A stretch of DNA of 30,000 nt, taken from NCBI GenBank assembly GCA_000320545.1, contig ADNK01001075.1, positions 1 to 30,000 of the forward strand. Direction: 5' to 3'. Origin of the DNA: Bigelowiella natans CCMP2755. Taxonomy: Eukaryota; Cercozoa; Chlorarachniophyceae. Position 1 is the stretch's first letter, and the number at the start of each line of letters is the position of its first letter. Both the position numbers and the translations under genes were made by a program. This document shows, piece after piece, positions 1-10,924 of this stretch. The notes under the pieces were generated by a model that worked only from the letters and a program-made list of their open reading frames with translations, made no database searches and was not told the DNA's origin.

Positions 1-144
1 GGATAATGATTATTTCCTTGGTGGTGTATAGAGGAAGGAGAAAAAATTGCCCTCACGTTTTCCGGCTGTATTGCTCCTTGCTCGTTCCCCTATCCATGCA
101 AAAAGGCCCTTTACCTTCGTAGAAGACCCTCCATTGACCATGTT

Positions 145-556
145 TCATTTCTTTTCTTGCTCTCTCAACTCCCCCCTCAATTTTTCGGTTTGACCGCGAC
201 GGGGTCCCAAGACGAAGAAATCTGAACGATCCACCAAGATTGCCTTGAATGGAATCTGCACGCATAATAGCGATGGCAGCAGCAATATCAGGTAAAATGG
301 GGATAACGTTCACTTAGTGAGCGGAGGAGGAGGAAAGGGCATGCGTTAATGGCATGCGTTAATCTCATATACCTTGTCCTTGAGCATCGTTTTAATGACT
401 CCCGATGTGTAGTACTCTCCCTTCTGATCCTGGCTCAACTGCATCTCTCCTTTTTCCCATCAGAATGGTTCCAAGAAAAAGTAGCACAGGTGGTACAACA
501 ACAACAACAACCAAGTAGAAGAAGAAGAAGAAGAAGAAGAAGAAGAAGAAGAGGAG

Positions 557-599
<43 letters not shown>

Positions 600-1224
600 T
601 CACCAGCAACCTATAAGTAGGAACATGCTTCATGTGAGGAAAAAGACTAGCGAGTAGTAATATGGGCAGTAGTAATGATAATACCGTGCAACTACCTCGT
701 TTCATGATGGCTTCGATGTATTCTCGCAGCTCAGAGGCATTGCGGAAGCAGTAGCATCCTGTGTTCGCATAGTTGGAAATCTGTCGTAGGAAGGTGGGGC
801 GGGGAGGGGGTGAATGAGGATTAGGAGGAGGAGGGAGAGTAAGAGGAGTAGACTGCTGTGGTCTCCCTCCCAATTTGTTGTTGTTGTTGTTGTTGTGTAT
901 GCATACCATTCGAACATAGGATGTTTGCTACTACACTTATTGCTACTACTATTACCACTGCTACTACTACATAAATTTGATTTGGCGGGGGGGGGGGGGG
1001 GGGAAGTAAGACGGCTCCTCCTCCTTCTCCTATTACTTCTACTACTACTGCTACTACTACTTTCACACCTTCACTTTCTCGATAATCTCAGTGATATTCC
1101 ACGATTTTTCGTCGGTGACCTTGACGTATCTGACGAGGGGGGAATAAATTAAATGGTGGTAGTAGCAGTAGGTACTAGTGAGAGTAGCAGATGGGCACAA
1201 ACCTAGTTACTTTTTCAACAAAGG

Positions 1225-1258
<34 letters not shown>

Positions 1259-2371
1259 CATTATGCAAACATGGGTAAGGGCAAGCTGTTGCGATGATAA
1301 TACACTGACGTCGACCTCATGAACATCATCGTCATCATCACCATCATCACCATCATTGCTACTAGTTAGTGTTGCTACTAACGAGAAGATTGGCTTTTCC
1401 TGCGTATCACGGAACACCACCGATGCGCCGCACCTAAACATGTATTTTGATTTATTTTCTGTCAAATCGGCTGCATAATGACATGTACCCGCCACAACAA
1501 GAACAAATACAACGACCCATCACCATCATGATCATCAGCAACAATAGCAATATGTTGCTAATACATTGCAGATGTATTGTCACATGCGCAAGGACAAAGC
1601 TTTACAGTATAGGATCGTGATTAGCTAAAAGAAAGAAATACTGTACTCTGCGGCAAATTCTCGGAATTTTGAAACGATATTCACCTATTGATTAAAAACG
1701 AACAGTTTCGTAGATATATGAAAGCAGTTCTTCGCACCTCCAACACTGCATCAACACTACACCAAACTGAACGTTTATATCAAGAAACAGCAACCCGGCG
1801 GCCATGCTATTTGACGACAACAAACTCAAAAGCTCGATATCCTCATTATTTGATGTAGTACATGATAGAAGCAATCGCCATCAAGCAACATGCACGGGTT
1901 CTTCAACTCTGTGGAGGACAGCTCTTTCACTCCATATAGCACAGTTTCCGCCGCACCTTTCGTCGGGCCTTCGTGATGATATACGAGTACATTAATCAGT
2001 GTTTTATGCTGATGCTGCTTCTAATGCTACTACTACCACTACTACTACTACTACAATCACGACGAGCGACATTTGGAACCTGGTAGACGAACGAGCTTAA
2101 CGGAAGCAAACTTAGCTTTCAATTTCTCTGCTAGTCGGAGCATATTGTTCTCCATCGTAAGAAACCTGCAATTTTTATCATCGGGGGAGTATGAATGTCT
2201 ATTGGCACAATGAGAAGACAGATACATGCACTGATGTAAGTAGTAGCGGTAGGAGGAGTAGCAGTAGATACCGGGGGTTGTAAATGATGACCAAGCTATC
2301 ACAAGGCTTGACTCCTGAAGAAGCATATCGTATTGTTGCAACTTTACTTCGTATGCCAATTCATAAGGTCT

Positions 2372-2413
<42 letters not shown>

Positions 2414-2469
2414 CTAAGAGTCTCGACAAGCCATTCTACCATTCCCTGACCCAAGACCCGCACGAATGG
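145..2469 (-). CDS. Multi-exon nucleotidyltransferase-like protein (5' end not found)
   Basis: Exons read on the minus strand, in protein order: 2440-2469, 2292-2346, 2080-2165, 1862-1908, 1738-1766, 1379-1433, 1069-1119, 696-780, 373-449 and 145-255 (stop TGA at 145-147). Each join has a GT donor, an AG acceptor and a matching phase. The protein shows, in order, a glycine-rich AGLGSG stretch, LLDGDCFYH (the LDxDxFY metal-binding strand of nucleotidyltransferases), VVFRD, IIEKVKISNYANTGCYCF (the family's EK..IS..A.TG.Y.F pattern) and GEYYTSGVIKTML followed by a late LGP. This order is typical of enzymes that join a nucleotide to a sugar-phosphate or phosphocholine-like substrate. Substrate and pathway cannot be told from the sequence. 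No signal peptide is visible because the first exon is missing. The family call is my inference from motif order. The coding call rests on ten consecutive in-phase exons. Introns carry GAA, TA, poly-G, ATC and GTT repeats. Confidence 0.66.
519..592. repeat. (GAA)n then (TA)n microsatellites
   Basis: A GAA-type tract of about 11 units is followed by about 17 TA units, inside the intron between exons 696-780 and 373-449 of the nucleotidyltransferase-like gene. Confidence 0.95.
987..1003. repeat. Homopolymer G17
   Basis: Seventeen consecutive G within an intron and next to TAC/CTC triplet repeats. It is a likely site of length error. Confidence 0.9.
1227..1257. repeat. (ATC)n microsatellite
   Basis: About ten ATC units in an intron of the nucleotidyltransferase-like gene. 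Confidence 0.95.
2371..2408. repeat. (GTT)n microsatellite
   Basis: About twelve GTT units in the intron between exons 2440-2469 and 2292-2346. Confidence 0.95.
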
Positions 2470-3291
2470 CTACACATGTAGTGGTGAAAATTTGTAGATT
2501 GACAGTCAAGGATGCGATTTACTTAACCAACTAACTAACTCGTTAAAGTGATGGATAGAATTGGGGGGGGGATCCGACGATGGTGCATTTCATTCGAAGA
2601 TGCTTTCTTGAAATCACGATAATCTTGATTCAGCCAGTTAAATCTCTCGTGGACGCTTCAGCTTGGTGAATTTTATCACCTTTGGTTGCATGAAACCCTC
2701 TTTTTGGAATCTGGAGCCTGCACAGGACGGAAAAAATAGATATAAATGCACGCTGTCTAGCGAATATCCCCTAGGGCTTGTTACTGGATGGAAAACATTA
2801 AGTTATACCGACGCCCCCTAGGGGTATAATGAGGTTCAATGGTGTCTCGCTGCTCATTTCTTTTCGTTTATCGATGAAGCTCCTAGAAAGTACACGTTGT
2901 GCCACAGATTAAGTACGGAGCGATAAAATTTTGCCACAAAGAGAATAGTTGCTAACGCCACAGCAAAGATCCACATTCCCACAGTATTGACAGACAGGTA
3001 GGGGAGGGAACAGACAACCTCGGTCTTCCTCGTCAGCTACGCTGGTGCTGGCCGTCTGCTCGTGGATTCTTAGAGCAGTCAATCAATAGTCTGGCAGATA
3101 TCCTCGAAAGTAGAATTCCTGCGACTACATCTTTTCCTTGTCGCAGGAATCAAACCCCACATATCTACGCAATCCAATCCACAAACGAACACATGAGCAC
3201 AGCGGGCAGCAAAAATATGTCCTGAACGACCTAAAATTGAGCAAAAATGCAATGGTTCTGTCTACGTGCGACAACTAATTTCGACAAATAG
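2470..3291. other. Intergenic region between divergent genes
   Basis: No convincing exon was found here. It lies between the first recognised exon of the minus-strand nucleotidyltransferase-like gene and the first recognised exon of the plus-strand LisH-like gene, so the missing 5' ends and promoters of both probably lie here. It holds a run of G at 2563-2571, two CCCTAGGG-type words near 2769 and 2814, and a strong inverted repeat at 3115-3150. Confidence 0.5.
3115..3150. repeat. Perfect 11-bp inverted repeat (hairpin)
   Basis: The arms are ATTCCTGCGAC (3115-3125) and its exact reverse complement GTCGCAGGAAT (3140-3150), separated by a 14-base pyrimidine-rich loop. It lies about 140 bases before the first recognised exon of the downstream plus-strand gene. 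It could be an RNA hairpin in a leader or intron, or a palindromic protein site. Confidence 0.6.
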
Positions 3292-3978
3292 CAACGAAAG
3301 TTAGATCGTGTTGTGAGAGATTTCTTGGAGACTCTCCAATACAAACGCTCCCAACGGTAAGGAGAACTTTCCTCCACCCTTTTTTCCACCTCCACAGAGA
3401 AGGTGTTCTAGACACAGAAAGAAAATTCAAAAAATACCATGGAAAGAAGGATTTATAGTTTTGAAGAATAGTCTTGCCCTTTGGAAATGATCCAGGGCAT
3501 CAGAAAATGTCTAACACCTTAACATTTCATCAGATATCGAAGCATGGATCAAATTCGTGATCCAAAATTTCTGGCTAGAAATGGCCATCTAACGGTGGAA
3601 CAGTGGCTCAAGAATCATTGTGAAAAGAAGGTAATTTTTGTTGTAAGAAACCAGAGGACAAGAGTTGATGACTCCACTTTCGTATTTATGACGATTCATA
3701 ATTCAAAATACGTGTACGTGGACAAGTTTTTACAAAGTTGATGGAACACAAAGAGCTCTATTAGTCATTGATTGTAAAATCGATGTTTGAAGATTTGATC
3801 ATGGACTTTTTTTAAGAATCATGTTGAAACTAGAGCTCTCATTTTAATAACATCACGTATGAATTAGATTGAAGAACTTGTGAAGCAATCAACGTCTCTA
3901 GAAGACCGATTTAAGGGGAAAGCTGGGGCTACCATCAAGAATTTAGTAAAGCGGAGCCAGATGGATACAGAGAGTTAA
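3292..3978 (+). CDS. Small LisH-like protein, last three exons
   Basis: Three exons join in phase: about 3292-3356 (acceptor AATAG, donor CG|GTAAGG), 3534-3630 (acceptor TTTCATCAG, donor AAG|GTAATT) and 3868-3978 (acceptor ATTAG, stop TAA). Together they give about 90 residues. The first exon reads LDRVVRDFLETLQYKRSQR, which resembles a LisH motif (a short dimerising helix pair with the pattern v..fLe..gy..s). The rest is charged and helical, with VEQWLKNHCEKK followed by a lysine-rich tail ending RSQMDTES. LisH motifs are often N-terminal in cytoskeletal or centrosomal adaptor proteins. Here it is the earliest exon I can find, and any start exon upstream was not located. The coding call is fairly firm because all three phases agree. 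The LisH label is tentative. Confidence 0.55.
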
Positions 3979-4279
3979 GCCAAAATGCTGGTAAATGCAG
4001 GTTTATATGAGATTACTGCCGGGAGGGTATTACATTTGAACGGAAACTGGGAAGAAAAACATTCTTTGTCTGGTATCGGATAGCATGCTTTCTGGCATCA
4101 GTACATGGAAAGTGTGTTTCCTACGGCAGATTTCACGATACTACTATTAATAGTTACGTACAATTCATAGGATTAAATGAGTGATAATTCCATGCATATG
4201 AAGCTATTGTATTACAAAAAAAAATTAATTATAAATGAATTGACGTGACTACACGCTATTAGTATGCATGGAACATACA

Positions 4280-4320
<41 letters not shown>

Positions 4321-5310
4321 ATGTGGGGTTAGTACTAGATAGGCAGTAACCTGATCTGCTATATAGCGGCAGGCTGCAATGCAATGTATGTCTATAGTGC
4401 GTCATATAGTGAGAGCGAGGCATGCCGACATCGTATCTACTAGTCTACTGCTGGCGGAAGCTATATAATGTGTACGTAAGCAAAATGTAGGTTGAGATTG
4501 GCAATTGGTGTAATCTAGTAATGAGCGCAGCGCTTGCTAAGCATGTCTAGATCCAGAGAAGTGCATTAAAATGAGTTGGCTGCTTGATATTATTCTAGTT
4601 ATTATAGATCTAGGCGCTATAAATGCTGACGCGCAAGCCGCAACGCAGCATTTAATCCGCGTATTAAAATATTTTGCACAGCAAAAATGTGGAGATAATT
4701 TAAATCCAGACATAGCAATAGTTATCATTGAATATCTAGATTTTAATCTGATAATTCAAATGAATTCCAAACAATGAAGAGCTTTACAGCGCTAGATCGG
4801 AAGTCGCTGTGATTCAGCAGCCATGTCTATGCGTCGAGCTAGTCTGGCTGATAGTTACTATGGAGCACAGCAATGCTTATGGCACCATGGAAGAATACAT
4901 TAGCGCTGAGCGAGTAGCAGTTGAAGCCAGTAGAAAAACAACACGTTGTCGCACCGTGCTGAAAATCGAAAATATTTGAATGTAATAAATAAAATGGTGT
5001 ATGCCGTACAGCACAAGAGTGCCCAGATTCGAAATGGTTTTTCACTTAGAAAACAAATTCACGAATTCACGGATGTTAATGTCGCGGGTGCAGTGCTGGC
5101 CTATCACCCATTGTTGCTTGAGATCGAAGCAGACAGTTACAGCAATCGGCAAGATGTCGGAGAGTAAACTCTCATTGATGAAATATGATAAACCATTATT
5201 ATTATACACGAGGCTCGGCTGGGAAAAATGTGTTAAAGACTTACGAGCGTTACGAGGTAGTCCGATCGATGTTCGGTGGCTCTGAACAATATCGAATTGC
5301 TTCCATTTTA
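3979..5310. other. Region without an assigned gene
   Basis: It contains a (GT)n tract at 4282-4319. From about 4350 to 5290 the sequence is complex and non-repetitive, with several unrelated open frames, for example 4946-5167 plus (73 residues). None of these has splice signals or a recognisable motif, and I do not call a gene. It could be the promoter and 5' leader of the dioxygenase gene, an old transposon remnant or a non-coding transcript. Confidence 0.4.
4282..4319. repeat. (GT)n microsatellite
   Basis: A nearly pure dinucleotide tract of about 19 units lies downstream of the LisH-like gene, outside any exon. Confidence 0.95.
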
Positions 5311-5314
5311 AGAA

Positions 5315-5612
5315 CTACGACAAGGGGGAAATGAACAATCCCTTTGAAAATAGGAGCTCGTAACGGGATAGGTAAATAACCTCGGCAGATGGTCGTCGGG
5401 GATTTATCCTCTGCGACATAGATCTTCTGATGTCGTAGAGTTGTTCGGGTCCAACAAGATATTCTCTCGCTTCATCGTCACTGAATCTGTGCTCCAAGTG
5501 AATGTATGAACGAATGACGTGAGGGGGGAGGTCCAATGGAAACACCTCTACCCTCAATATTTCATTACCTAGTCTTTCCAGTATTTTTAGCTTTAACTTG
5601 GAACCTCTCACT
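5315..5612 (-). CDS. Antisense open frame, possible terminal exon
   Basis: A minus-strand frame runs without a stop from 5692 to a TAG at 5315. A plausible acceptor (TGATGATACAG) would start an exon at about 5612. The translation is protein-like, with a helical and basic stretch EYLVGPEQLYDIRRSMSQR and no low complexity. It overlaps the 5' part of the dioxygenase open frame on the opposite strand, and no upstream exon can be placed. I do not recognise the protein. It may be a real last exon of an antisense gene, an eroded gene or chance. Confidence 0.25.
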
Positions 5613-5625
5613 GTATCATCAGAGA

Positions 5626-7782
5626 ATGAGCGCGGATACCAAGAATAGCACCTCGCAGACTTCCAGCAATGTTCGCGGCCTGAAGGACACATTCGGGAAA
5701 TGGGCCCAGGCCGACCCTATCTTGCTAAGCGACGAGCAGATGCAAAAATTCATTGTGGAAGGCTACGTCCAGGTGAACACGGGGCTCTCAAAGGAAGAGC
5801 TAGAGCACCTCTACGAGAGGATGTCGACCCTCCTTTATGACCCTGAGCAATCACCGTCGAAGGGCGACAATCCGAACGACAACGTCTTGACGATGCTCCC
5901 CGAATTTCGTCGTGTAACGGAAGCACCAGCCTTTCGCGGTGCTCTAACATCGATTTTGGGGCCGGGATACGTCGAGCACGCGCATAAACGAATACACGAC
6001 TTGCAGCCTAAGCACATGGGCGGTGCACAAGCGCCCCAGGCCTGGCACAAGGACCAGCTAACCCCTACTGCGATGCCTCCACACCACCATCCTCACTGGG
6101 TTATGGTCCTCTTCTATTGTCAAGACACTCCGAAAATAATGGGGCCTACAGACATTATGCCGGGCACTCAGTATGATCCCCTTACGGAGTATATGTCGGA
6201 TGACTCTCGCAATCTTCGTCTCCAGGCAGCGGGCAAGGCGGGAACCATTACCATTGTGCATTTCGACATCGTCCACCGAGGCCCTATCAATCTCCACAAG
6301 TCGACGACAAGATTTATGATTAAGCTAAATTATCGCCGCACGGCGTCTCCAGTAGCGACCGGGCCTTCATGGAACATAAAGAGCGCTGTGTTTCAAGTAC
6401 CGAAGACTTTGCCTTTCTGCAATGCTCTCCCTCTCTGGGTCAACACGTGGGAGTGGCTCCAAGGGAAGAACGGGTTTGCAAGCCTTGAATCGGCCATGAA
6501 GGAGTACAAAGGAAGCACCCCTCCTGACGACATCAGCGAGTTGGTCGAAGCTCTAGATAGATCCCATGAAGAGACGAAGACTGGAAGTGACACGCCAAAC
6601 TCCTATGCCTACTGGCTTGCAGCCAATTTCGGGCAAAAGGGTATTCAGGCCTTGCTCGAGGCTCTGCAAAATTCGCAACCACATCCAAGATGGCATTTCA
6701 ACGATATTTACACGCAGCTGCACCCTACAGCTTATGCGCTGGGCGCAAATGGGGGGGAAGAGGCAGTCACCATAATTCTCAAAGCCTTGCGAGAAGAGAT
6801 AAAGTTTGTAAAAGAGCAGAAGATGCATGAAGATAAAACAGGGCAGCGCTACACAGGATCATTCTTCGTCATGGAGCCCGAGGATGGCGACGACGAAAGT
6901 AGTAGCGTGCGCATTCGTGAGGTCGGAACGAGCCGATATATGGACATAGAAATGGCAGAGGAAAAGCCGGATTGGGAAGGATGCCGAGGTTTCCTCTACC
7001 TTACGAATCGCTCTAAAGGCTGTCTGTTTGAGATGCCAGATGCGGACGATATGGACGCGCATGGCAACCCTGTCTTCTTCATAAAAGATGGCGAGGCCGC
7101 TGCTCACCTTGATGGACTTGGGGACCAGCGCATACGTCTTTTAGACGGATTCGACGACGAGTACACCAAATTCGCTCGTGTTGACACACAAGAGAACGGA
7201 TCCTTCCGGTTGCGGTGCTTTGGTAGCGGCCATTGTTTGGAAGCAAGCAGTCAATCGGGGGACCACGTACCGGTGAAAGGCGCACCCTATGAAATGAGTG
7301 AATGGCGAAGGACGAATATCGCCTTCGCCCTCGGTGAGTTGGGCGCAGATGCGGCTGCAGCGCTACCAGACCTCCTCACTCTCGCAAGAATGGAGTCGCT
7401 GAGAGATACGATGTTCGAGTCACAGCGAAAGGCAATGAGAGTACTTGTCGAGGCAATAGGGGACATCGCCTCTTCCACGGCGCACAAGAATGGGAGAAAA
7501 GAGCAACATGGCCGTAAGATTCTCTCTGAGGCAGCTAATGTACTTGGAGAGGTGTTTTTGCGCACACCTGATGACGAGCTAGCAATTCGCATAAGTGCCA
7601 TAGTTGCTCTACTCAAGATGGGCACTTTCGCCGCACCAGTGGAGTCTGTGCTGATCAAAGCACTTACTGACGACTTTGTAATGGTGCAATGGTATGCCGC
7701 ACAAGCTTTGGTTCGAATTGGAACTCCTACAGCTCTCCGTGCTGCCGTTCACATGATGATTGGAAGGTGGGCACAAGTTTGA
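5626..7782 (+). CDS. Phytanoyl-CoA dioxygenase (PhyH) domain - HEAT repeat protein
   Basis: An Fe(II)/2-oxoglutarate-dependent oxygenase in one uninterrupted exon. The open frame begins at the ATG at 5536. I prefer the second ATG (5626, MSADTK), because the first 30 codons are a hydrophobic stretch overlapped by an antisense frame and a good splice acceptor (TATCATCAG) lies directly before 5626. Numbered from 5536, the metal triad is WHKD (H171, D173) with distal H247 in IVHRGP, and R259 in TTRFMIK fits the 2-oxoglutarate anchor. After the roughly 260-residue oxygenase come a HEAT-like pair (about 345-430), a strand-rich segment with RCFGSGHCLEAS resembling a beta-trefoil or ricin-type lectin repeat (about 440-585), and further HEAT repeats to the end (ALGELGADAAAALPDL, AAQALVRIGTPTALRAA). 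The 748-residue frame is more than twice the length of a single PhyH enzyme. Substrate is unknown. The final codons overlap a possible donor (GGAAG|GTGGGC), so a short further exon cannot be excluded. If 5536 is used, the N-terminus would be a membrane anchor. Confidence 0.9.
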   Translation: MSADTKNSTSQTSSNVRGLKDTFGKWAQADPILLSDEQMQKFIVEGYVQVNTGLSKEELEHLYERMSTLLYDPEQSPSKGDNPNDNVLTMLPEFRRVTEAPAFRGALTSILGPGYVEHAHKRIHDLQPKHMGGAQAPQAWHKDQLTPTAMPPHHHPHWVMVLFYCQDTPKIMGPTDIMPGTQYDPLTEYMSDDSRNLRLQAAGKAGTITIVHFDIVHRGPINLHKSTTRFMIKLNYRRTASPVATGPSWNIKSAVFQVPKTLPFCNALPLWVNTWEWLQGKNGFASLESAMKEYKGSTPPDDISELVEALDRSHEETKTGSDTPNSYAYWLAANFGQKGIQALLEALQNSQPHPRWHFNDIYTQLHPTAYALGANGGEEAVTIILKALREEIKFVKEQKMHEDKTGQRYTGSFFVMEPEDGDDESSSVRIREVGTSRYMDIEMAEEKPDWEGCRGFLYLTNRSKGCLFEMPDADDMDAHGNPVFFIKDGEAAAHLDGLGDQRIRLLDGFDDEYTKFARVDTQENGSFRLRCFGSGHCLEASSQSGDHVPVKGAPYEMSEWRRTNIAFALGELGADAAAALPDLLTLARMESLRDTMFESQRKAMRVLVEAIGDIASSTAHKNGRKEQHGRKILSEAANVLGEVFLRTPDDELAIRISAIVALLKMGTFAAPVESVLIKALTDDFVMVQWYAAQALVRIGTPTALRAAVHMMIGRWAQV

Positions 7783-8559
7783 TCGAGTCGATGACGAAAA
7801 TCATTTCAATGATGAATAGCGTTGTGTACATACTCGATTTATTCTTCTTGAAGTTGCAATCGATTTGCATGCATTTACTGTTAGCAATTCAGGCATCAGG
7901 CAGCCCTGCGGGCCTGCATGCAGTCGCGTTGCATGCATGTCAATCGCATTCTGATCCTCTACAATTAGACAATGAAGCCACCTGGCGGATGTCTACATGC
8001 TCGACCGCAAGCGCTCGGTTTGCCGGTCTATCGCTGCCGAAGTTATAACATTGCGGTGTCAGTTGTGGTCATCATGCGTACAGGCAGCATTCTTATTTCG
8101 TGGCTCGTACGTGGCATCATCGCATCCAAGCTCGATCAGTTACATTCACGTACGCTGCTAGTTTCATCACGTATCGAGCCATGTATTGCTGCCGCTACTG
8201 CAGCGTATAAAGCGCAAAAACAAAACAGCGGCTATTGCTTAGCCGTAGTTCGCAGTAGTACATGTTACATCGTTTTCTATGCATCATGGGCTACGATGAT
8301 TAAAAAGGATGAACATTGATCAGATTTGAATGAATCATTACATGCGACTCATACTGAGCGATGCGCAACAAATAAATGCAGCATAGTACACATACAATGC
8401 AAAGAATTGACTATGTGTACAAAGCTGCTTCAAGACAAGCAATCTGGCTTTAATTTTATCATCGCATACGTATGGCATCGGGAACATCGCATCGCTACTG
8501 CGCCCATGTGCTATGTGAATTCACGCATATTATAGTGTATTGTGCACATCTGGAGCACG
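7783..8559. other. Intergenic region between convergent genes
   Basis: This separates the 3' ends of the dioxygenase gene and the ART-like gene. GCATGC/ATGCAT words cluster at 7867-7940. An open frame at 7972-8319 plus shows no recognisable motif and no splice context. It presumably holds both 3' untranslated regions. I see no clear gene. Confidence 0.4.
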
Positions 8560-9481
8560 TTATGTGAGTCGTGAAGCCATGAGCCATTCTCTGAACTCTT
8601 TTCTAAAGCTTTTTCCGTCGTAGAACACCTTTGTCCCATCTCCATTCTTTGTGTGATAATTCAAGCAATCCTCTTTTAGCGATTCAGACCATGACAGCAA
8701 CGGAACAAGAATGTGAGGATTCGGATGCTTTGTAGTTCCCAGAACCTATTAAAAAGACAAACGTGTAGCATTATGGACGCATACTAATTCTGTTTTCGTT
8801 TTTTCGCGATCTCTACTTGTGAGGAATTAGAAGTGGGCCTACATTTAACATGCACATCGTCTTTTGGTATCTGAATTTCCGCGGCCCTGCGTTTTTTCCG
8901 AAACCAGGAGCACTAAATTTCTTGACGTCTCCATCCTCCAGGAACTCCTTGCGATTCTTTGCAAATCCTCCAACTCCCCATTCTGGGTTTCCGGGGAAGT
9001 AGAACTTGCCTTGCTCGTCACCCCACAAATTTTGCTGATCAAGATACTCCACACACGATGTCTTCCAGAACGAATCGTACCTGCGACGACGTTATGGGAA
9101 TATATATATATATATATATATATATATTACAATGGAGAAGATGCGTACGTGAGTTCATGCGTACGTGAGTTCATACGTGCGCGTGTTTGCGTGCATTTGG
9201 AGATTCGAGAATGCAATGGGTGAAGTTTTAGAGCTGGGATAAGAAGCAAATGCTATCGTGGAAGAAGAAAATGATATATTACGCGTTCTGGCGGTTATCG
9301 TCGGAGTCCAGTGCTTTCCAACTTTCCTTCCAATCTGTCGTGCCGATGTTCTCTACGCCAACTCTCTTCACACAATCTTCTTCAAACCGAAGCCATTGTA
9401 CGAGATGCTGCACCTAAGCGCAAGCGTGCATCGTCGAGAGTACATGAGTTAATTGAGAAAACGCGACCCGAAACTATCTCA

Positions 9482-9513
<32 letters not shown>

Positions 9514-10413
9514 ATCATCATCATCATTACATCTTTCGACATGCACCTTTCCGAAGCGATTTAGGAATTGCTGTTGATTCTCTTTGCCATCATGGAAGCG
9601 CCAATGATGCCCCGCCATGTGCATTGACGTTGAGGCCATCTTAATGCACTTATCAGGGGAATTGATCTGGGCATATGAGATAACTGCAATGAGTAGCTGT
9701 AGATCGAAGATAGTGCACACTCGTTTCAAAATAGCATTCTCATCATGCTAAAGCATTAGATGTTCTGATAGCCTGGGTGTTAAGAAATCGAGCAGTCACC
9801 TGAGCAAGCTTGCACTCTTTCTGGATCTCCTTGTATACCTTTAGGTCTTCCCCATTGTTGGAAAGGCCCAGGGGATGTGCTCCAGTCCTGGGAACCTTTG
9901 TAGTTTTGTTTACTGCACGTCATATTCCGACGACCCCATCGATGTGATTCACATGCAATAATAAATAAATAAATAAATATATATATATATATATATATGA
10001 TAACAATAATGACTTTTTAAACCTTGCCGGGGAGCTTCTTTAGTGAATACTTATGGGCACTTGTAGGAGAGACATTTAGCTGTATCATTCTAATCACAAG
10101 CGCCTCATCCCCTTTCTTGACATTGACAAGGAGGTAAGGTTTGAAAGCCATACACTTGGGATCGATTACGACGACTTCTTGTTCCCCTTGCAATTTCTGT
10201 TTCAGATGCTCCGGCCAGGTGCCGACGTCACGAGCACGCGGTTTGAGTTCTTTTTTATTTTTATTTTGGCTCTGGACGGTAGTGTTTCTCGAGCATCCGC
10301 TTCTGCTCCAGATTCTAGTTCTGCTTCTTGTTCGGTCTCTGTCTCTAACAATCTCCTCCCCTTCATCGAAACTGGAGGGGGCACACTCTCCATAGTTCTC
10401 CCACTCGGGGTAC
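8560..10413 (-). CDS. Unassigned C-terminal part of the ART-like protein
   Basis: Exons 10023-10413, 9800-9895, 9547-9666, 9283-9413, 8843-9080 and 8560-8745 have strong donors and acceptors (for example GCTCAG|GTGACT, ATATGCCCAG|ATC, CTTTTTAATAG|GTT). The translation has a strand-rich block (EVVVIDPKCMAFKPYLLVNV), two helical blocks with scattered cysteines, and an aromatic/glycine-rich block with FYFPGNPEWGVGGF. It ends KSFRKEFREWLMASRLT. No family is recognised. It could be a target-binding or carbohydrate-binding region. It could also be a separate gene if the exon 8/9 join is wrong. Confidence 0.62.
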
Positions 10414-10882
10414 CTTTCATTGGTGCAGGAAGTTCATTACACACGTGCCATACACCTCGCTTGGTATGCGTGTTGCGTTCATGTTGCGTGCGTGTGTGCA
10501 TCGAGACGATCTCTCTATTCTCAGCTGCATTGAGCCGTACTTTGGTTCTCGATCTGCTCCCAGAGCCGTGTCAACAAACACGCGTTTGCCGACCCCCTGA
10601 GAAGTGAGCCAGTACGCGTGGCACACAGCGCCAACCTCATAGAGAGTACCCTGTGCGAATAAAAAGAGAAAGAGAATGCAAGAAATGATGCAAGCGTTCC
10701 AGAATCAGAGCAAAAATCCTCTGTATCGATATGCTACTACCTCTGGCATAAGGGCTTCTTCCTCCGACGGTGCAGTCGAGACAACCCCCAAGACTGCAGC
10801 CATCTCAGCTCCTTCAATCTGGAGCAGGTGGCCTTTCATCATTGCCCAAGGAAAACTTGCGGTCTATCAATCAATCACACAC

Positions 10883-10924
<42 letters not shown>

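Noticed and set aside
460-1066. Several long overlapping frames (serine, threonine, valine or leucine runs)
   Set aside because: These are translated GAA, TA, GTT, TAC and G repeats. The true exons at 696-780 and 1069-1119 use a different reading.
9258-9577. Plus-strand frames antisense to the ART-like gene
   Set aside because: They overlap exons 9283-9413 and 9547-9666 on the minus strand and end in an ATG repeat; no independent evidence.
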